Source: Mesorhizobium qingshengii (GTDB lineage: Bacteria > Pseudomonadota > Alphaproteobacteria > Rhizobiales > Rhizobiaceae). From it: DNA of 64,000 nucleotides. The notes under the pieces are model-generated. The model made no database searches. It saw nothing but the letters and a program-made list of their open reading frames with translations, and was not told the origin of the DNA. Position numbers and translations under genes: made by a program. Below, in pieces: positions 26,807 through 33,851 of this stretch (within the stretch, counting starts at the first letter, position 1; the number at the start of each line of letters is the position of its first letter). The stretch is taken from NCBI RefSeq assembly GCF_900103325.1, contig NZ_FMXM01000014.1, positions 62,001 through 126,000 of the forward strand, given 5' to 3'.

Positions 26807-27847
26807 CTACTGCTTCACCGAGGTGGAGGTGCCCCAGGTATCGGACAGCACGTAGCCCTGCGGGTATGGATCCGTCGGATCGAGATAGTAGCTGTGCTCG
26901 CCTGTGATCCAGGCCCGGCCGGTGATCTCCGGAACGATCGCCTTGCGGTCGCCGATCTGCGTCAGCTCCACGATCCTGCCGGTGAAGCGGGAGCCGATGA
27001 TCGATTCGTGGATCAAGACGTCGCCAACGCCCATCAAGCCTCGTGCCTGCAGCACGGCCATGCGGGCCGACGTGCCGGTTCCGGTAGGGCTACGGTCGGA
27101 GCGGCCCGGCGAGACGATGCAGGTGTTGCGGGTGACATTGCCCGGGCCCTGGAACGGCATGGCGAACTGCACGATCGACACGCCGCGCACATGGTCGAAT
27201 TCGGGATGGACGACATCGAGCTGTTCGCGCGCGGCCCGGCGGACCTTCTCGCCGGCCACCGCCAGTTCGCGAGCCTCGTCGGGGGCGATCGAAAAGCCGA
27301 GTGCCTTGGCATCGACGATCGCATAGAACATGCCGCCATAGGCGATATCGACCGTAAGCGTGCCGAGCCCTTCGACCTCGATGTTGGCGTCCAGGCGATC
27401 GACAAAGGCGGGCGCGTTACGGAAGGTGATCGACAGGCATTTGCCGTCGCGGCATTTGGCGCGCACCTCGATGACGCCACCCGGCATATCGAGCTTGAAA
27501 CGTGTCTCGGGCTCCTGCATCGGCACCATGCCGGTCTCGAGCAGCACGGTGGCAACGCAGATCGTGTTCGAACCGGACATCGGAGGATATTCCGTCGGCT
27601 CCATGATGATGGCACCGGCGACGCAATCCTCGCGGGTCGATGGAACAAGCAGATTGACGTGGCGAGCAACGCTGCCGCGTGGTTCGCAGATCAGCATCCG
27701 CCTTATATGGTCGTGATCACGTTCCATCGTGATCATCTTGTCCATCATCGTGCGGCCCGCCGGCGGCAGGACGCCACCGACGATGACGTCGCCGATTTCA
27801 CCTTCGGCATGGCAGCCGACGACACGAATGGAGGCTTTCGTACGCAT
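26807..27847 (-). CDS. Proline racemase/hydroxyproline epimerase/dehydratase superfamily enzyme with Ser/Thr catalytic pair
   Basis: A 346-residue member of the proline racemase superfamily: starts MRTKASIRVVGCHAEGEIGD, has the first catalytic loop as PMSGSNTIC (Ser91 where proline racemase has Cys and hydroxyproline epimerases Cys or Ser) and the second as DRSPTGTGTSA (Thr255 where racemases and epimerases have Cys). Thr at the second site is characteristic of trans-3-hydroxy-L-proline dehydratase; Ser at the first departs from its usual Cys. The MCGH histidine is also replaced (Ser93). AAGGAAC precedes the ATG. Cytosolic. The reaction is uncertain: dehydration or some other alpha-proton abstraction from a hydroxyproline-like substrate. 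A second, truncated homologue lies immediately upstream. Confidence 0.8.
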   Translation of the reverse strand: MRTKASIRVVGCHAEGEIGDVIVGGVLPPAGRTMMDKMITMERDHDHIRRMLICEPRGSVARHVNLLVPSTREDCVAGAIIMEPTEYPPMSGSNTICVATVLLETGMVPMQEPETRFKLDMPGGVIEVRAKCRDGKCLSITFRNAPAFVDRLDANIEVEGLGTLTVDIAYGGMFYAIVDAKALGFSIAPDEARELAVAGEKVRRAAREQLDVVHPEFDHVRGVSIVQFAMPFQGPGNVTRNTCIVSPGRSDRSPTGTGTSARMAVLQARGLMGVGDVLIHESIIGSRFTGRIVELTQIGDRKAIVPEITGRAWITGEHSYYLDPTDPYPQGYVLSDTWGTSTSVKQ

Positions 27848-27905
27848 TGTTGTTCCTTGTCGATTGCAATGCCTTCGCGGTGAAACGAGCGGCGAGTCCC
27901 GAAGT

Positions 27906-28040
27906 TCAGGCCCAGATGTCAACTACGGTGAAACCTTCCGGGAAAGGATCATCGTTGTCCAATACGATCGTGTTAAGCCCATAAATCCAACTGGTACCTG
28001 AGAGGGTGGGAACAACGGCCGGTATGCCTCCGATACCCAA
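27906..28040 (-). pseudogene. C-terminal remnant of a second proline-racemase family gene
   Basis: About 44 codons in frame to a stop encode LGIGGIPAVVP, 'SGTSWIYGLNT' and DNDDPFPEGFTVVDIW. These align colinearly with the last part of the intact neighbour (IGDRKAIVPE, 'TGRAWITGEHS', DPTDPYPQGYVLSDTW). The wording PFPEGF...DIW is typical of hydroxyproline epimerases, so the lost gene was a different family member, not a recent duplicate. Nothing upstream continues the homology. Confidence 0.65.
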
Positions 28041-28164
28041 TGAGCACAATCGATTGAAGCCAGCCAGGAGCCACCGACTGTCGGCGAACTCTTGCATCCA
28101 TGCATTGTGGGCCAGAGGCTCTGGTAGTGGACGCCCGAATGTCAGCTCAGGAGCCGCGCCGGAA

Positions 28165-28427
28165 CCTAGCTGCCTCCTGCTTGACTGAATACGACCGTGC
28201 CGTCGTCCTTGCGGACGTCGTTCTGCTTTCGAACAAGAAATGTCGCCAATGCGTGATCTCGTGCTGCTTTCTCGGCATCGAACGGCGTCTTTTCAACGAT
28301 GCCCGTTTTCCCGTACCAAATCACCGTGTAGGCCACCGCTGGGACGCTCCCTTGCCTTTGCCCGAAGCGTCGCCTCGGGCAGCTGGATTGTCTCAAGTCA
28401 AAAATCTTCGAACATCAAGGTGCTACC
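28165..28427. repeat. Copy 1 of a duplicated segment
   Basis: Matches 29639-29918 in the same orientation with scattered substitutions and an 18-bp in-frame deletion. It carries a whole small gene plus its leader, including a leader hairpin (GCCCGA 28360-28365, TCGGGC 28375-28380) kept in both copies. Confidence 0.8.
28166..28336 (-). CDS. Small hypothetical protein, copy 1 (56 aa, internal 6-residue deletion)
   Basis: Begins at GTG (as in copy 2) and reads VAYTVIWYGKTGIVEKTPFD..., ending VVFSQAGGS. It lacks the six residues GIVAVE present in copy 2 at 29640-29828, removing part of a predicted central beta-strand. AAGGGAG lies 11 nt upstream of the GTG. Similar short cytosolic proteins are common in Mesorhizobium-type genomes; function unknown. 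The promoter motif seen upstream of copy 2 is degraded here, so this copy may be decaying. Confidence 0.6.
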   Translation of the reverse strand: MAYTVIWYGKTGIVEKTPFDAEKAARDHALATFLVRKQNDVRKDDGTVVFSQAGGS

Positions 28428-28455
28428 CTTGGTAGCTGGAGGTTCATATCTGATC

Positions 28456-28481
28456 GGAACCATCGCCTGTCGTCGAAGGTT
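28456..28481 (+). promoter_or_regulatory. EcfG-like (general stress sigma factor) promoter
   Basis: GGAAC (28456-28460), 17 nt, then GGTT (28478-28481), close to the alphaproteobacterial GGAAC-N16-17-CGTT consensus. It ends about 41 nt before the DUF3606-like start. Confidence 0.45.
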
Positions 28482-28522
28482 GATGTACGAAACCGAGCCG
28501 TTATCCGTCATGCGAGGCACAA

Positions 28523-28717
28523 ATGGCCCATACGATCGGAGGCATACCCCAAGACGAGCCTTATGGAGCAATCCACTTTGCAAAGAAGCACGATCTCACG
28601 CTGAGAGACGCCAAGTTCATCATCGCCGCGAATGGACCATCGCGAAAGGCGTGCGATGCGGCAGCCGCGGCATTCGTGCGGAACAAAGCCGCTAGGTTCA
28701 AGAAGTGGCTTCGCTGA
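28523..28717 (+). CDS. Small DUF3606-like protein
   Basis: A 64-residue basic protein: MAHTIGGIPQDEPYG, then 'HFAKKHDLTLRDAKFIIAANGP' and an Ala-rich end. The YxxxxFAxKHxxTxxxA...xxGPS layout resembles DUF3606, short helical proteins frequent in rhizobia and often stress induced. A paralogue lies inverted at 28762-28962. No classical ribosome site is obvious; an EcfG-like promoter lies upstream. Confidence 0.6.
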   Translation: MAHTIGGIPQDEPYGAIHFAKKHDLTLRDAKFIIAANGPSRKACDAAAAAFVRNKAARFKKWLR

Positions 28718-28761
28718 TTGCGCCAAGGAGATCGGCTTTGGCCGCCCGGGCCAGAAATCAG

Positions 28762-28962
28762 CTATCGCTTTGGTATCGAAGACACTGATGCCGGCCGACG
28801 CTCATGCAAGCGCGATGAGCCCGCCAGGGCCAAGTTCAGATCCTGGGCGGCTGTGTCGCATCTGACACGTGAAGGGCCGAAGTCCTTGGTGATCCGTCGT
28901 GCCTGGGCCTGTGTGATCCCATGCTTCCTGGCGAAATAGGCCGTTTCGTAGGGTTTTCGCAC
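28762..28962 (-). CDS. Small DUF3606-like protein, inverted paralogue
   Basis: A 66-residue frame starting at GTG: MRKPYETAYFARKHGITQ, then ARRITKDFGPSRVRCDTAA. It aligns with the plus-strand neighbour (YGAIHFAKKHDLT; NGPSRKACDAA) over about 35 residues, then diverges. A stop lies three codons upstream, so the start is confined to this GTG or a nearby codon. Function unknown. Confidence 0.55.
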   Translation of the reverse strand: MRKPYETAYFARKHGITQAQARRITKDFGPSRVRCDTAAQDLNLALAGSSRLHERRPASVSSIPKR

Positions 28963-29310
28963 AGCCGGTTAGCGCCATCTTTTCTTGTTATCGATCGGCA
29001 GAGGGCGAACAGCGCCGGCCGAAAATGTGTATGTGGCAAAGGGATCCGGCTTGTGAGCGGGATGCCCATATCCAAACCGGCCGCCGAAATCTCCTTCAGC
29101 ATCCTGATGTTGGGATGGCAATTCGGGCGGCGTACCGACCGAACCTGTGTGGTGGCGATCTTCCGTGGCGAGCGTGTCAGGTTTTTTCATGCCGCTAAAG
29201 AAAGCGTCAGGCCAGATGGTTCCCTGGGAAACCTGGACATGGTTTCTGAAACCTTTCCAGCCGAGGTGAGGCCAGCGGCTCTTGGGCTGTTCATGCCCGA
29301 TAGGTCCATT
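28963..29310. other. No supported gene
   Basis: Open frames exist on both strands (for example 28921-29367 plus), but neither has a ribosome site or recognisable composition, so none is called. Confidence 0.35.
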
Positions 29311-29336
29311 GGAACAAGAATGCCGTGCGGAACGTT
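29311..29336 (+). promoter_or_regulatory. EcfG-like promoter, consensus match
   Basis: GGAAC (29311-29315), 17 nt, then CGTT (29333-29336), matching GGAAC-N16-17-CGTT exactly. It would start transcription near 29345, about 80 nt before the membrane microprotein start. Confidence 0.6.
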
Positions 29337-29367
29337 GGTGGATGTCAAAGTGGACAGGAACAATTGA

Positions 29368-29381
29368 TGCCCCATGGGGCA
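29368..29381. promoter_or_regulatory. Perfect 14-bp palindrome in the presumed leader
   Basis: TGCCCCATGGGGCA is fully self-complementary and lies between the EcfG-like promoter and the microprotein start. It may be a protein site or chance. Confidence 0.3.
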
Positions 29382-29425
29382 AGAGCGGCGAACGGCGAAC
29401 CGGCGGGTGCGCTCAGGAGGCGCAT

Positions 29426-29511
29426 ATGGATATCACCACAATTCTGATCATCGTATTATTGTTATTCTGCTGGGCGGCGGCGGTTTTTACGGTCGCGGCC
29501 GCTGGTACTAG
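29426..29511 (+). pseudogene. Glycine-rich single-pass membrane microprotein with a -1 frameshift
   Basis: A perfect AGGAGG five bases upstream and the start MDITTILIIVLLLF are followed, in the -1 frame, by LLGGGGFYGRGRWY and a stop at 29509-29511. Joined, they give a 28-residue protein: a hydrophobic helix then a Gly/Arg/Tyr tail, like the short Gly-rich membrane peptides of rhizobia. Read without a shift, the frame continues to 29575 as an unlikely Ala/Cys/Ser tail. One missing base near 29464-29470 would explain this: real mutation, sequencing error or, less likely, programmed frameshifting. Confidence 0.6.
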
Positions 29512-29638
29512 GTCCCGCAAGGGTCTCTTTTGCTCGTTTGCCTGGACGCGCGTCAGTCGAAGTCCGGCCGGATGAAGGACCGTCTTTCGACCTGTAGCCA
29601 GGCTGCCCACCAAGCATTGCGACGAGCGATCCAGACGA

Positions 29639-29918
29639 CCTAGCTACCTCCCGCCTGACTGAATACGACCGTGCCGTCGTCCTTGCGGACTTCCACCGCG
29701 ACGATCCCGTCGTTCTGCTTTCGAACAAGAAATGTCGCCAGCGCATGATCGCGTGCTGCTTTCTCGGCATCGAAGGGCGTCTTTTCAACGATGCCCTCTT
29801 TCCCGTACCAAATCACCGTGTAGGCCACCGCTGGGATACTCCTTGCCTTTGCCCGAAGCGTCGCCTCGGGCGCTGGATTGCCCGAAGTTGAAACCTTCGA
29901 ACATCTAGGTGCTAAACC
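29639..29918. repeat. Copy 2 of a duplicated segment
   Basis: Full-length partner of 28165-28427, same orientation, 1.2 kb away. The leader hairpin arms are at 29851-29856 and 29866-29871. Confidence 0.8.
29640..29828 (-). CDS. Small hypothetical protein, copy 2 (62 aa)
   Basis: Starts at GTG: VAYTVIWYGKEGIVEKTPFD, then an Ala-rich helix (AEKAARDHALATFLV) and a C-terminal strand pair ending GTVVFSQAGGS. The likely complete copy of the pair. AAGGAG lies 11 nt upstream, and an EcfG-like promoter lies about 90 nt upstream. Cytosolic; function unknown, general-stress membership inferred from the promoter. Confidence 0.65.
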   Translation of the reverse strand: MAYTVIWYGKEGIVEKTPFDAEKAARDHALATFLVRKQNDGIVAVEVRKDDGTVVFSQAGGS

Positions 29919-29939
29919 GTGGCCGCGGTCGGAAGTTCC
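29915..29939 (-). promoter_or_regulatory. EcfG-like promoter for small-protein copy 2
   Basis: On the minus strand GGAAC (29939-29935), 16 nt, then GGTT (29918-29915). The matching position in copy 1 reads TGAAC and lacks a proper -10, so the element survives only here. Confidence 0.45.
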
Positions 29940-30109
29940 ATGTCCAGCCTCAGGCTCGGCGCCCCGCTGGATGGGAGGTGCTCATTTGAAGCTCTTCCCT
30001 GGTTCGCCACCGAATACGAGGGATATGGCCTGGCGAACCACCTACTGTTTTGTTGGAGAGACCATCTCCCTCCGGGCCCACCAACCAGTCCATCGCCAGC
30101 AGGCGAGGC

Positions 30110-31588
30110 TCATGGCGGTGTCCGTACCTGCTCGATGGCCTGGCGCAGACGTCGGATTCCCGCTTCGCTCTCGGCCTTGTTGCAGGCGGCATAGCCAAGC
30201 ACCAGGCCATTGCCGGAGGATGACCAGTAATATTTCGACAGCGGCGACGCGTTGACACCGAGTTTGTCGGCGCAATGCACGACCGCCCGGTCGTCGCAGC
30301 TTTCGTGAAGCGCGGCAACGACCTGGATTCCGGCTTCCGCCGGCGAGAGGGTCATGTGGTCGGCCAGTTCGGTCTCGCACAATTCGTAGAAAAACTTGCG
30401 TCGCTCGGCGTAGATGCGGCGCATGCGCTTGAGGTGGCGGCTCATGTGGCCTTCGTCGATGAAATCGGCCAGTGCTGCCTGAAGCACCAGGGGTGCGAAC
30501 TGCCCGGTGGTGCTCAGCGCATGCGGGATGCCCTCGCACAGAGCGGCGGGCAAGACCATGAACCCCAGCCTGAGCGCCGGAAAAAGCAATTTCGCGAAGG
30601 TGCCGACATAGATGACCCGGTCGGAGTAATCCATGCTCTGTATGGCGGGGACCGGCCTTCCCTGAAACCTGTATTCGCCGTCGAAATCATCCTCGATGAC
30701 CCACGAATTGTTGCGTTCGGCGATTTCAAACAGGCGCAGCCGCTGGTCCATGCGCATCGTGATCCCCAAGGGATGCTGGCAGGCGGGCGTCACATAGATC
30801 AGGCGCGGCGAGACCTCCGGCTGGTTCATCTGCCAGCCGTCGCGGTCGACGACAAGCGGCAGGATGTTGGCGCCCGCGACCGTGAAGGTCGCCTTGGCCG
30901 CGTAGTAGCCCGGTTCCTCCAGCCAGACCGTGTCGCCCGGATCGAGCAGCAGGCGCGCAAGCAGGTCGAACGCCGCCTGCGCTCCCGTCGTCACGACGAT
31001 CTGTTCGGGAGAACATCGCACGCCCCTGGCCGAGATCAGGTAGCCGGCTATCGCCTCCTTGAGCGCCGGCAGACCGGTTACATGATAGGTGCCGAACAAC
31101 ATGTCGGCGCCAAAGGTCGCCCGGCGCGCGAGAAGCCTGCCCCAGACCCCAAAGGGGAAATTCTGGGAGTCCGGCATGCCCGGATGAAAGGCAAAGCGAC
31201 CGGGAGACCCATGATGGAAGGGCTGCTGCATCAGGCTCTCCCCGCGCCTGGAAAGCGGGCGTCGAAGTGCCGTGGCCGCGGGTTTGTTGCCTCGATCGGT
31301 CGAGTTCACGGGCAGGTCAACGACCACCGGGCGCGCGCCCTGCCGGCTTGCAAGATACCCTTCCGTCGCCAGCTGGTCATACGCACCGACGATCGTGTTG
31401 CGCGCGAGGTTCAGATCTTCCGCGAGCGCCCGCGTCGACGGCAGTTCCGACCCCGGCGCCAGGCGGCGGTCACGGATCATCGCGGCAATCTGCCGATAGA
31501 GCTGGCGATGGATCGGTTCGTCGATGGCCCGGTCGATGACCAGCGCTTCCATCGGAAAGGCCTGGCGCCTTCGCCTTGACATCCGCAT
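30110..31588 (-). CDS. MocR-family regulator (GntR winged helix fused to aminotransferase-like domain)
   Basis: About 492 residues. Residues 15-85 are a GntR-type winged helix ('PIHRQLYRQIAAMI...LAPGSELPSTRALAEDL'), followed after a linker by a fold-type I aminotransferase-like domain with the PLP lysine in GTFAKLLFPALRLGF. PLP or an aldimine is the usual effector. ATG chosen with GAGGA upstream. Divergent from the IolE-like gene, with a pair of AAACTGGC repeats in the shared promoter region. The family takes its name from the rhizopine regulator MocR, and the genes across the divide resemble mocC and mocA. Confidence 0.88.
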   Translation of the reverse strand: MRMSRRRRQAFPMEALVIDRAIDEPIHRQLYRQIAAMIRDRRLAPGSELPSTRALAEDLNLARNTIVGAYDQLATEGYLASRQGARPVVVDLPVNSTDRGNKPAATALRRPLSRRGESLMQQPFHHGSPGRFAFHPGMPDSQNFPFGVWGRLLARRATFGADMLFGTYHVTGLPALKEAIAGYLISARGVRCSPEQIVVTTGAQAAFDLLARLLLDPGDTVWLEEPGYYAAKATFTVAGANILPLVVDRDGWQMNQPEVSPRLIYVTPACQHPLGITMRMDQRLRLFEIAERNNSWVIEDDFDGEYRFQGRPVPAIQSMDYSDRVIYVGTFAKLLFPALRLGFMVLPAALCEGIPHALSTTGQFAPLVLQAALADFIDEGHMSRHLKRMRRIYAERRKFFYELCETELADHMTLSPAEAGIQVVAALHESCDDRAVVHCADKLGVNASPLSKYYWSSSGNGLVLGYAACNKAESEAGIRRLRQAIEQVRTPP

Positions 31589-31645
31589 CGAAAATCCTCG
31601 GCCGCGTGAGAACAAGCAGAGCTTAGACGAGCACCGCGTCGATTG

Positions 31646-31677
31646 AAACTGGCACCTTCACTTCCATGCAAACTGGC
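31646..31677. promoter_or_regulatory. AAACTGGC direct repeats, candidate MocR operator
   Basis: AAACTGGC at 31646-31653 and 31670-31677, a 24-bp period, in the 233-bp divergent region. MocR-type regulators generally bind spaced direct repeats in the shared promoter with their targets. Confidence 0.5.
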
Positions 31678-31821
31678 TCTCGCGATGGAGACAGATTGGC
31701 GCTTAGATAAAAAGAAAAGGGAACGACGGGCCAGAACAGAGCGCAAGCGAAACGCCTTCACCGACCGGAATGGTTGGGATGAAGCGTCGCGACCAATGGT
31801 CTGGTTCGGTGAGGAGCGATG

Positions 31822-32730
31822 ATGGCAGTCCGGATAGGCATAAATCCGATCACGTGGACCAATGACGACGTGCCGGAACTCGGCGGAGATACGCCACTCG
31901 AGGTCTGTCTTTCCGAAACGGCCGAGGCCGGCTACGCGGGCACCGAACTCGGCGGCAAGTTCCCGCGCGCCAGCAAGGATCTGGCCGCGGTTCTCGCGAC
32001 CCACGGCCTTGAACTGGTCTCCGGCTGGTACGATGGCCGGATCTGCGAAAAGGAGGTCGAGGAGGAATTCGACGCCATCCTGCCGCATCTGACACTTCTG
32101 CGCGACCTCGGCGCCAAGCACGTCGTTTACGCCGATACGTCGCGCGGCCGCCATGGCGCCATTCACGATCCGATCTCGCAGCGTCCCAGACTTGCCGACG
32201 GCGAGTGGAAATCCTACGGCAACAAGATAACGCGACTGGCCGAACGGTTCGCGGATTTCGGCGTCGGCATGGCCTTTCACCATCACATGGGAACCATCGT
32301 CGAGACGGATGACGAGATCGGCAGGCTGATGGCCGGTTCGGGCGAAGCCGTGGGCCTCCTCTATGACACTGGCCATTGCCTGTTTTCCGGCGGCGATCCC
32401 GAGGCGCTGCTGCGGCGGCATGTCGGCCGCGTCGTCCACGTGCACTGCAAGGATGTGCGACCGGATGTGCTGAAGCGCGCTCGCGCCCTGGATATGAGCT
32501 TCATGGGGGCCGTGATGGAAGGCATCTTCACTGTGCCCGGAGATGGGTCCATCGACTATTTGACGCTTTTGCGGGTGCTGGCCGACAATGGCTATGCCGG
32601 CTGGCTGGTGGTCGAGGCCGAACAGGATCCGGCCAAGGCCCACCCGCTCACCTATGCGACGATGGGCTATCGCAACCTGCGTGACCTGGCCCTCAAGGCC
32701 GGTTTCGAGGTCAAGGAACGGAAGAGCTGA
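31822..32730 (+). CDS. iolE: IolE/MocC-like sugar dehydratase/isomerase (TIM barrel)
   Basis: A 302-residue xylose-isomerase-like TIM barrel. The N-terminus RIGINPITWTNDDVPELGGDTPLE is the hallmark of myo-inosose-2 dehydratase and of rhizopine protein MocC. Metal-site regions are 'MAFHHHMGTIVE', 'LLYDTGHCLF', 'VHVHCKDV' and LVVEAEQDP. Of two adjacent ATGs the second has better spacing from GAGGAG. First gene of the plus-strand operon opposite MocR. Likely dehydrates an inosose-type ketose; the exact substrate is inferred. Confidence 0.82.
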   Translation: MAVRIGINPITWTNDDVPELGGDTPLEVCLSETAEAGYAGTELGGKFPRASKDLAAVLATHGLELVSGWYDGRICEKEVEEEFDAILPHLTLLRDLGAKHVVYADTSRGRHGAIHDPISQRPRLADGEWKSYGNKITRLAERFADFGVGMAFHHHMGTIVETDDEIGRLMAGSGEAVGLLYDTGHCLFSGGDPEALLRRHVGRVVHVHCKDVRPDVLKRARALDMSFMGAVMEGIFTVPGDGSIDYLTLLRVLADNGYAGWLVVEAEQDPAKAHPLTYATMGYRNLRDLALKAGFEVKERKS

Positions 32731-32758
32731 TACCTTCGGGGGGCGCTGGGGAGCGGCA

Positions 32759-33850
32759 ATGAGTTCTGTCCTGTACCAAAGTGTGGTCAAGAACTACGGC
32801 GCGCTGAACGTCTTGCGGTCGCTTGACCTTGCCGTTCCCGACCACATGTTCCTGGCCCTGCTCGGTCCTTCGGGCTGCGGCAAGACGACGGCGCTGCGCA
32901 TCCTGGCGGGCCTCGACATGCCGAGCGCCGGCAAGCTCTTCATCGGCGAGCGCGACGTCACCCGGCTGCAGCCGCGCGACCGCGACATCGCCATGGTCTT
33001 CCAGAGTTACGCGCTCTATCCGCAGATGACGGTTGGCGAGAACATCGGCTATCCCTTGTGGATTCGCGGCATGCCGGATGCCGAGCGTCGCGCCAAGATC
33101 GACGAGGTCGCCGCGGTTCTCGAGATCGGCCACCTGCTCGATCGCCGGCCGCGCCAGCTGTCCGGCGGCCAGAGGCAGCGCGTGGCGCTTGCGCGCGCCA
33201 TCGTTCGCGATCCGGCGGCCTTCCTCATGGACGAGCCGCTGTCGAACCTGGACGCAAGGCTGCGCCTGACCATGCGCGGCGAGATCAAGCGGCTTTGCCA
33301 GCGGCTCGGCGCAACCACCCTCTATGTCACCCACGACCAGGTCGAGGCCTTGACCATGGCGGACTTCGTCGCGGTGATGCACGGCGGCGAGCTGCAGCAG
33401 ATGGCGCCGCCGGCCGACATCTACGACCGCCCGGCCAACCGTTTCGTCGCCACCTTCGTCGGCAACCCACCGATGAACATCCTTCCGGTCACACTGGCCG
33501 AACAAGGCATCGCGATCGGTGGAACGCCGGTTGCGATTCCCGCCGCACGGCTGGCGGCGTGCCGCGCGGCGCAAGTGGTCGAGATCGGCCTGCGGCCGGA
33601 AGACATGAGCGTGTCAGTGCCGGGCGCGCCCAACGCGCTGCCTGGCGAGATCTATGTCGTCGAACCGATGGGCAATGAGACGCTCGTCAACGTGCGCCTT
33701 GGCGGCGGCAATGTTTCGGTCCGCGCGGGCCGCGACTTCAGGGGCGCGGTCGGCGCCAACATCGCGGTCACTTTTGATGTGTCGAACGCATGCTTCTTCA
33801 ATTCGGCCGGCCTGACGGCCGTCCATAGGGTCAACAGTGATGGAGAGTGA
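32759..33850 (+). CDS. CUT1-type sugar ABC transporter ATP-binding protein (UgpC/MalK-like)
   Basis: A 363-residue ATPase: Walker A GPSGCGKTT, Q-loop 'VFQSYALYPQMTVGENI', signature LSGGQRQR, Walker B AFLMDEP, then a C-terminal TOBE-type regulatory region ('EIGLRPEDMSV'). GGGGAG precedes the ATG. It energises the two permeases encoded below. Ends one base before the next start codon. Confidence 0.92.
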   Translation: MSSVLYQSVVKNYGALNVLRSLDLAVPDHMFLALLGPSGCGKTTALRILAGLDMPSAGKLFIGERDVTRLQPRDRDIAMVFQSYALYPQMTVGENIGYPLWIRGMPDAERRAKIDEVAAVLEIGHLLDRRPRQLSGGQRQRVALARAIVRDPAAFLMDEPLSNLDARLRLTMRGEIKRLCQRLGATTLYVTHDQVEALTMADFVAVMHGGELQQMAPPADIYDRPANRFVATFVGNPPMNILPVTLAEQGIAIGGTPVAIPAARLAACRAAQVVEIGLRPEDMSVSVPGAPNALPGEIYVVEPMGNETLVNVRLGGGNVSVRAGRDFRGAVGANIAVTFDVSNACFFNSAGLTAVHRVNSDGE

Positions 33851-33851
33851 A

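Noticed and set aside
28398-28583. 61-codon minus-strand frame ending MFEDF
   Set aside because: Lies partly in the duplicated leader and is not preserved as a frame in the second copy.
28921-29367. 148-codon plus-strand frame
   Set aside because: No ribosome site; composition not protein-like; contains an EcfG-like promoter.
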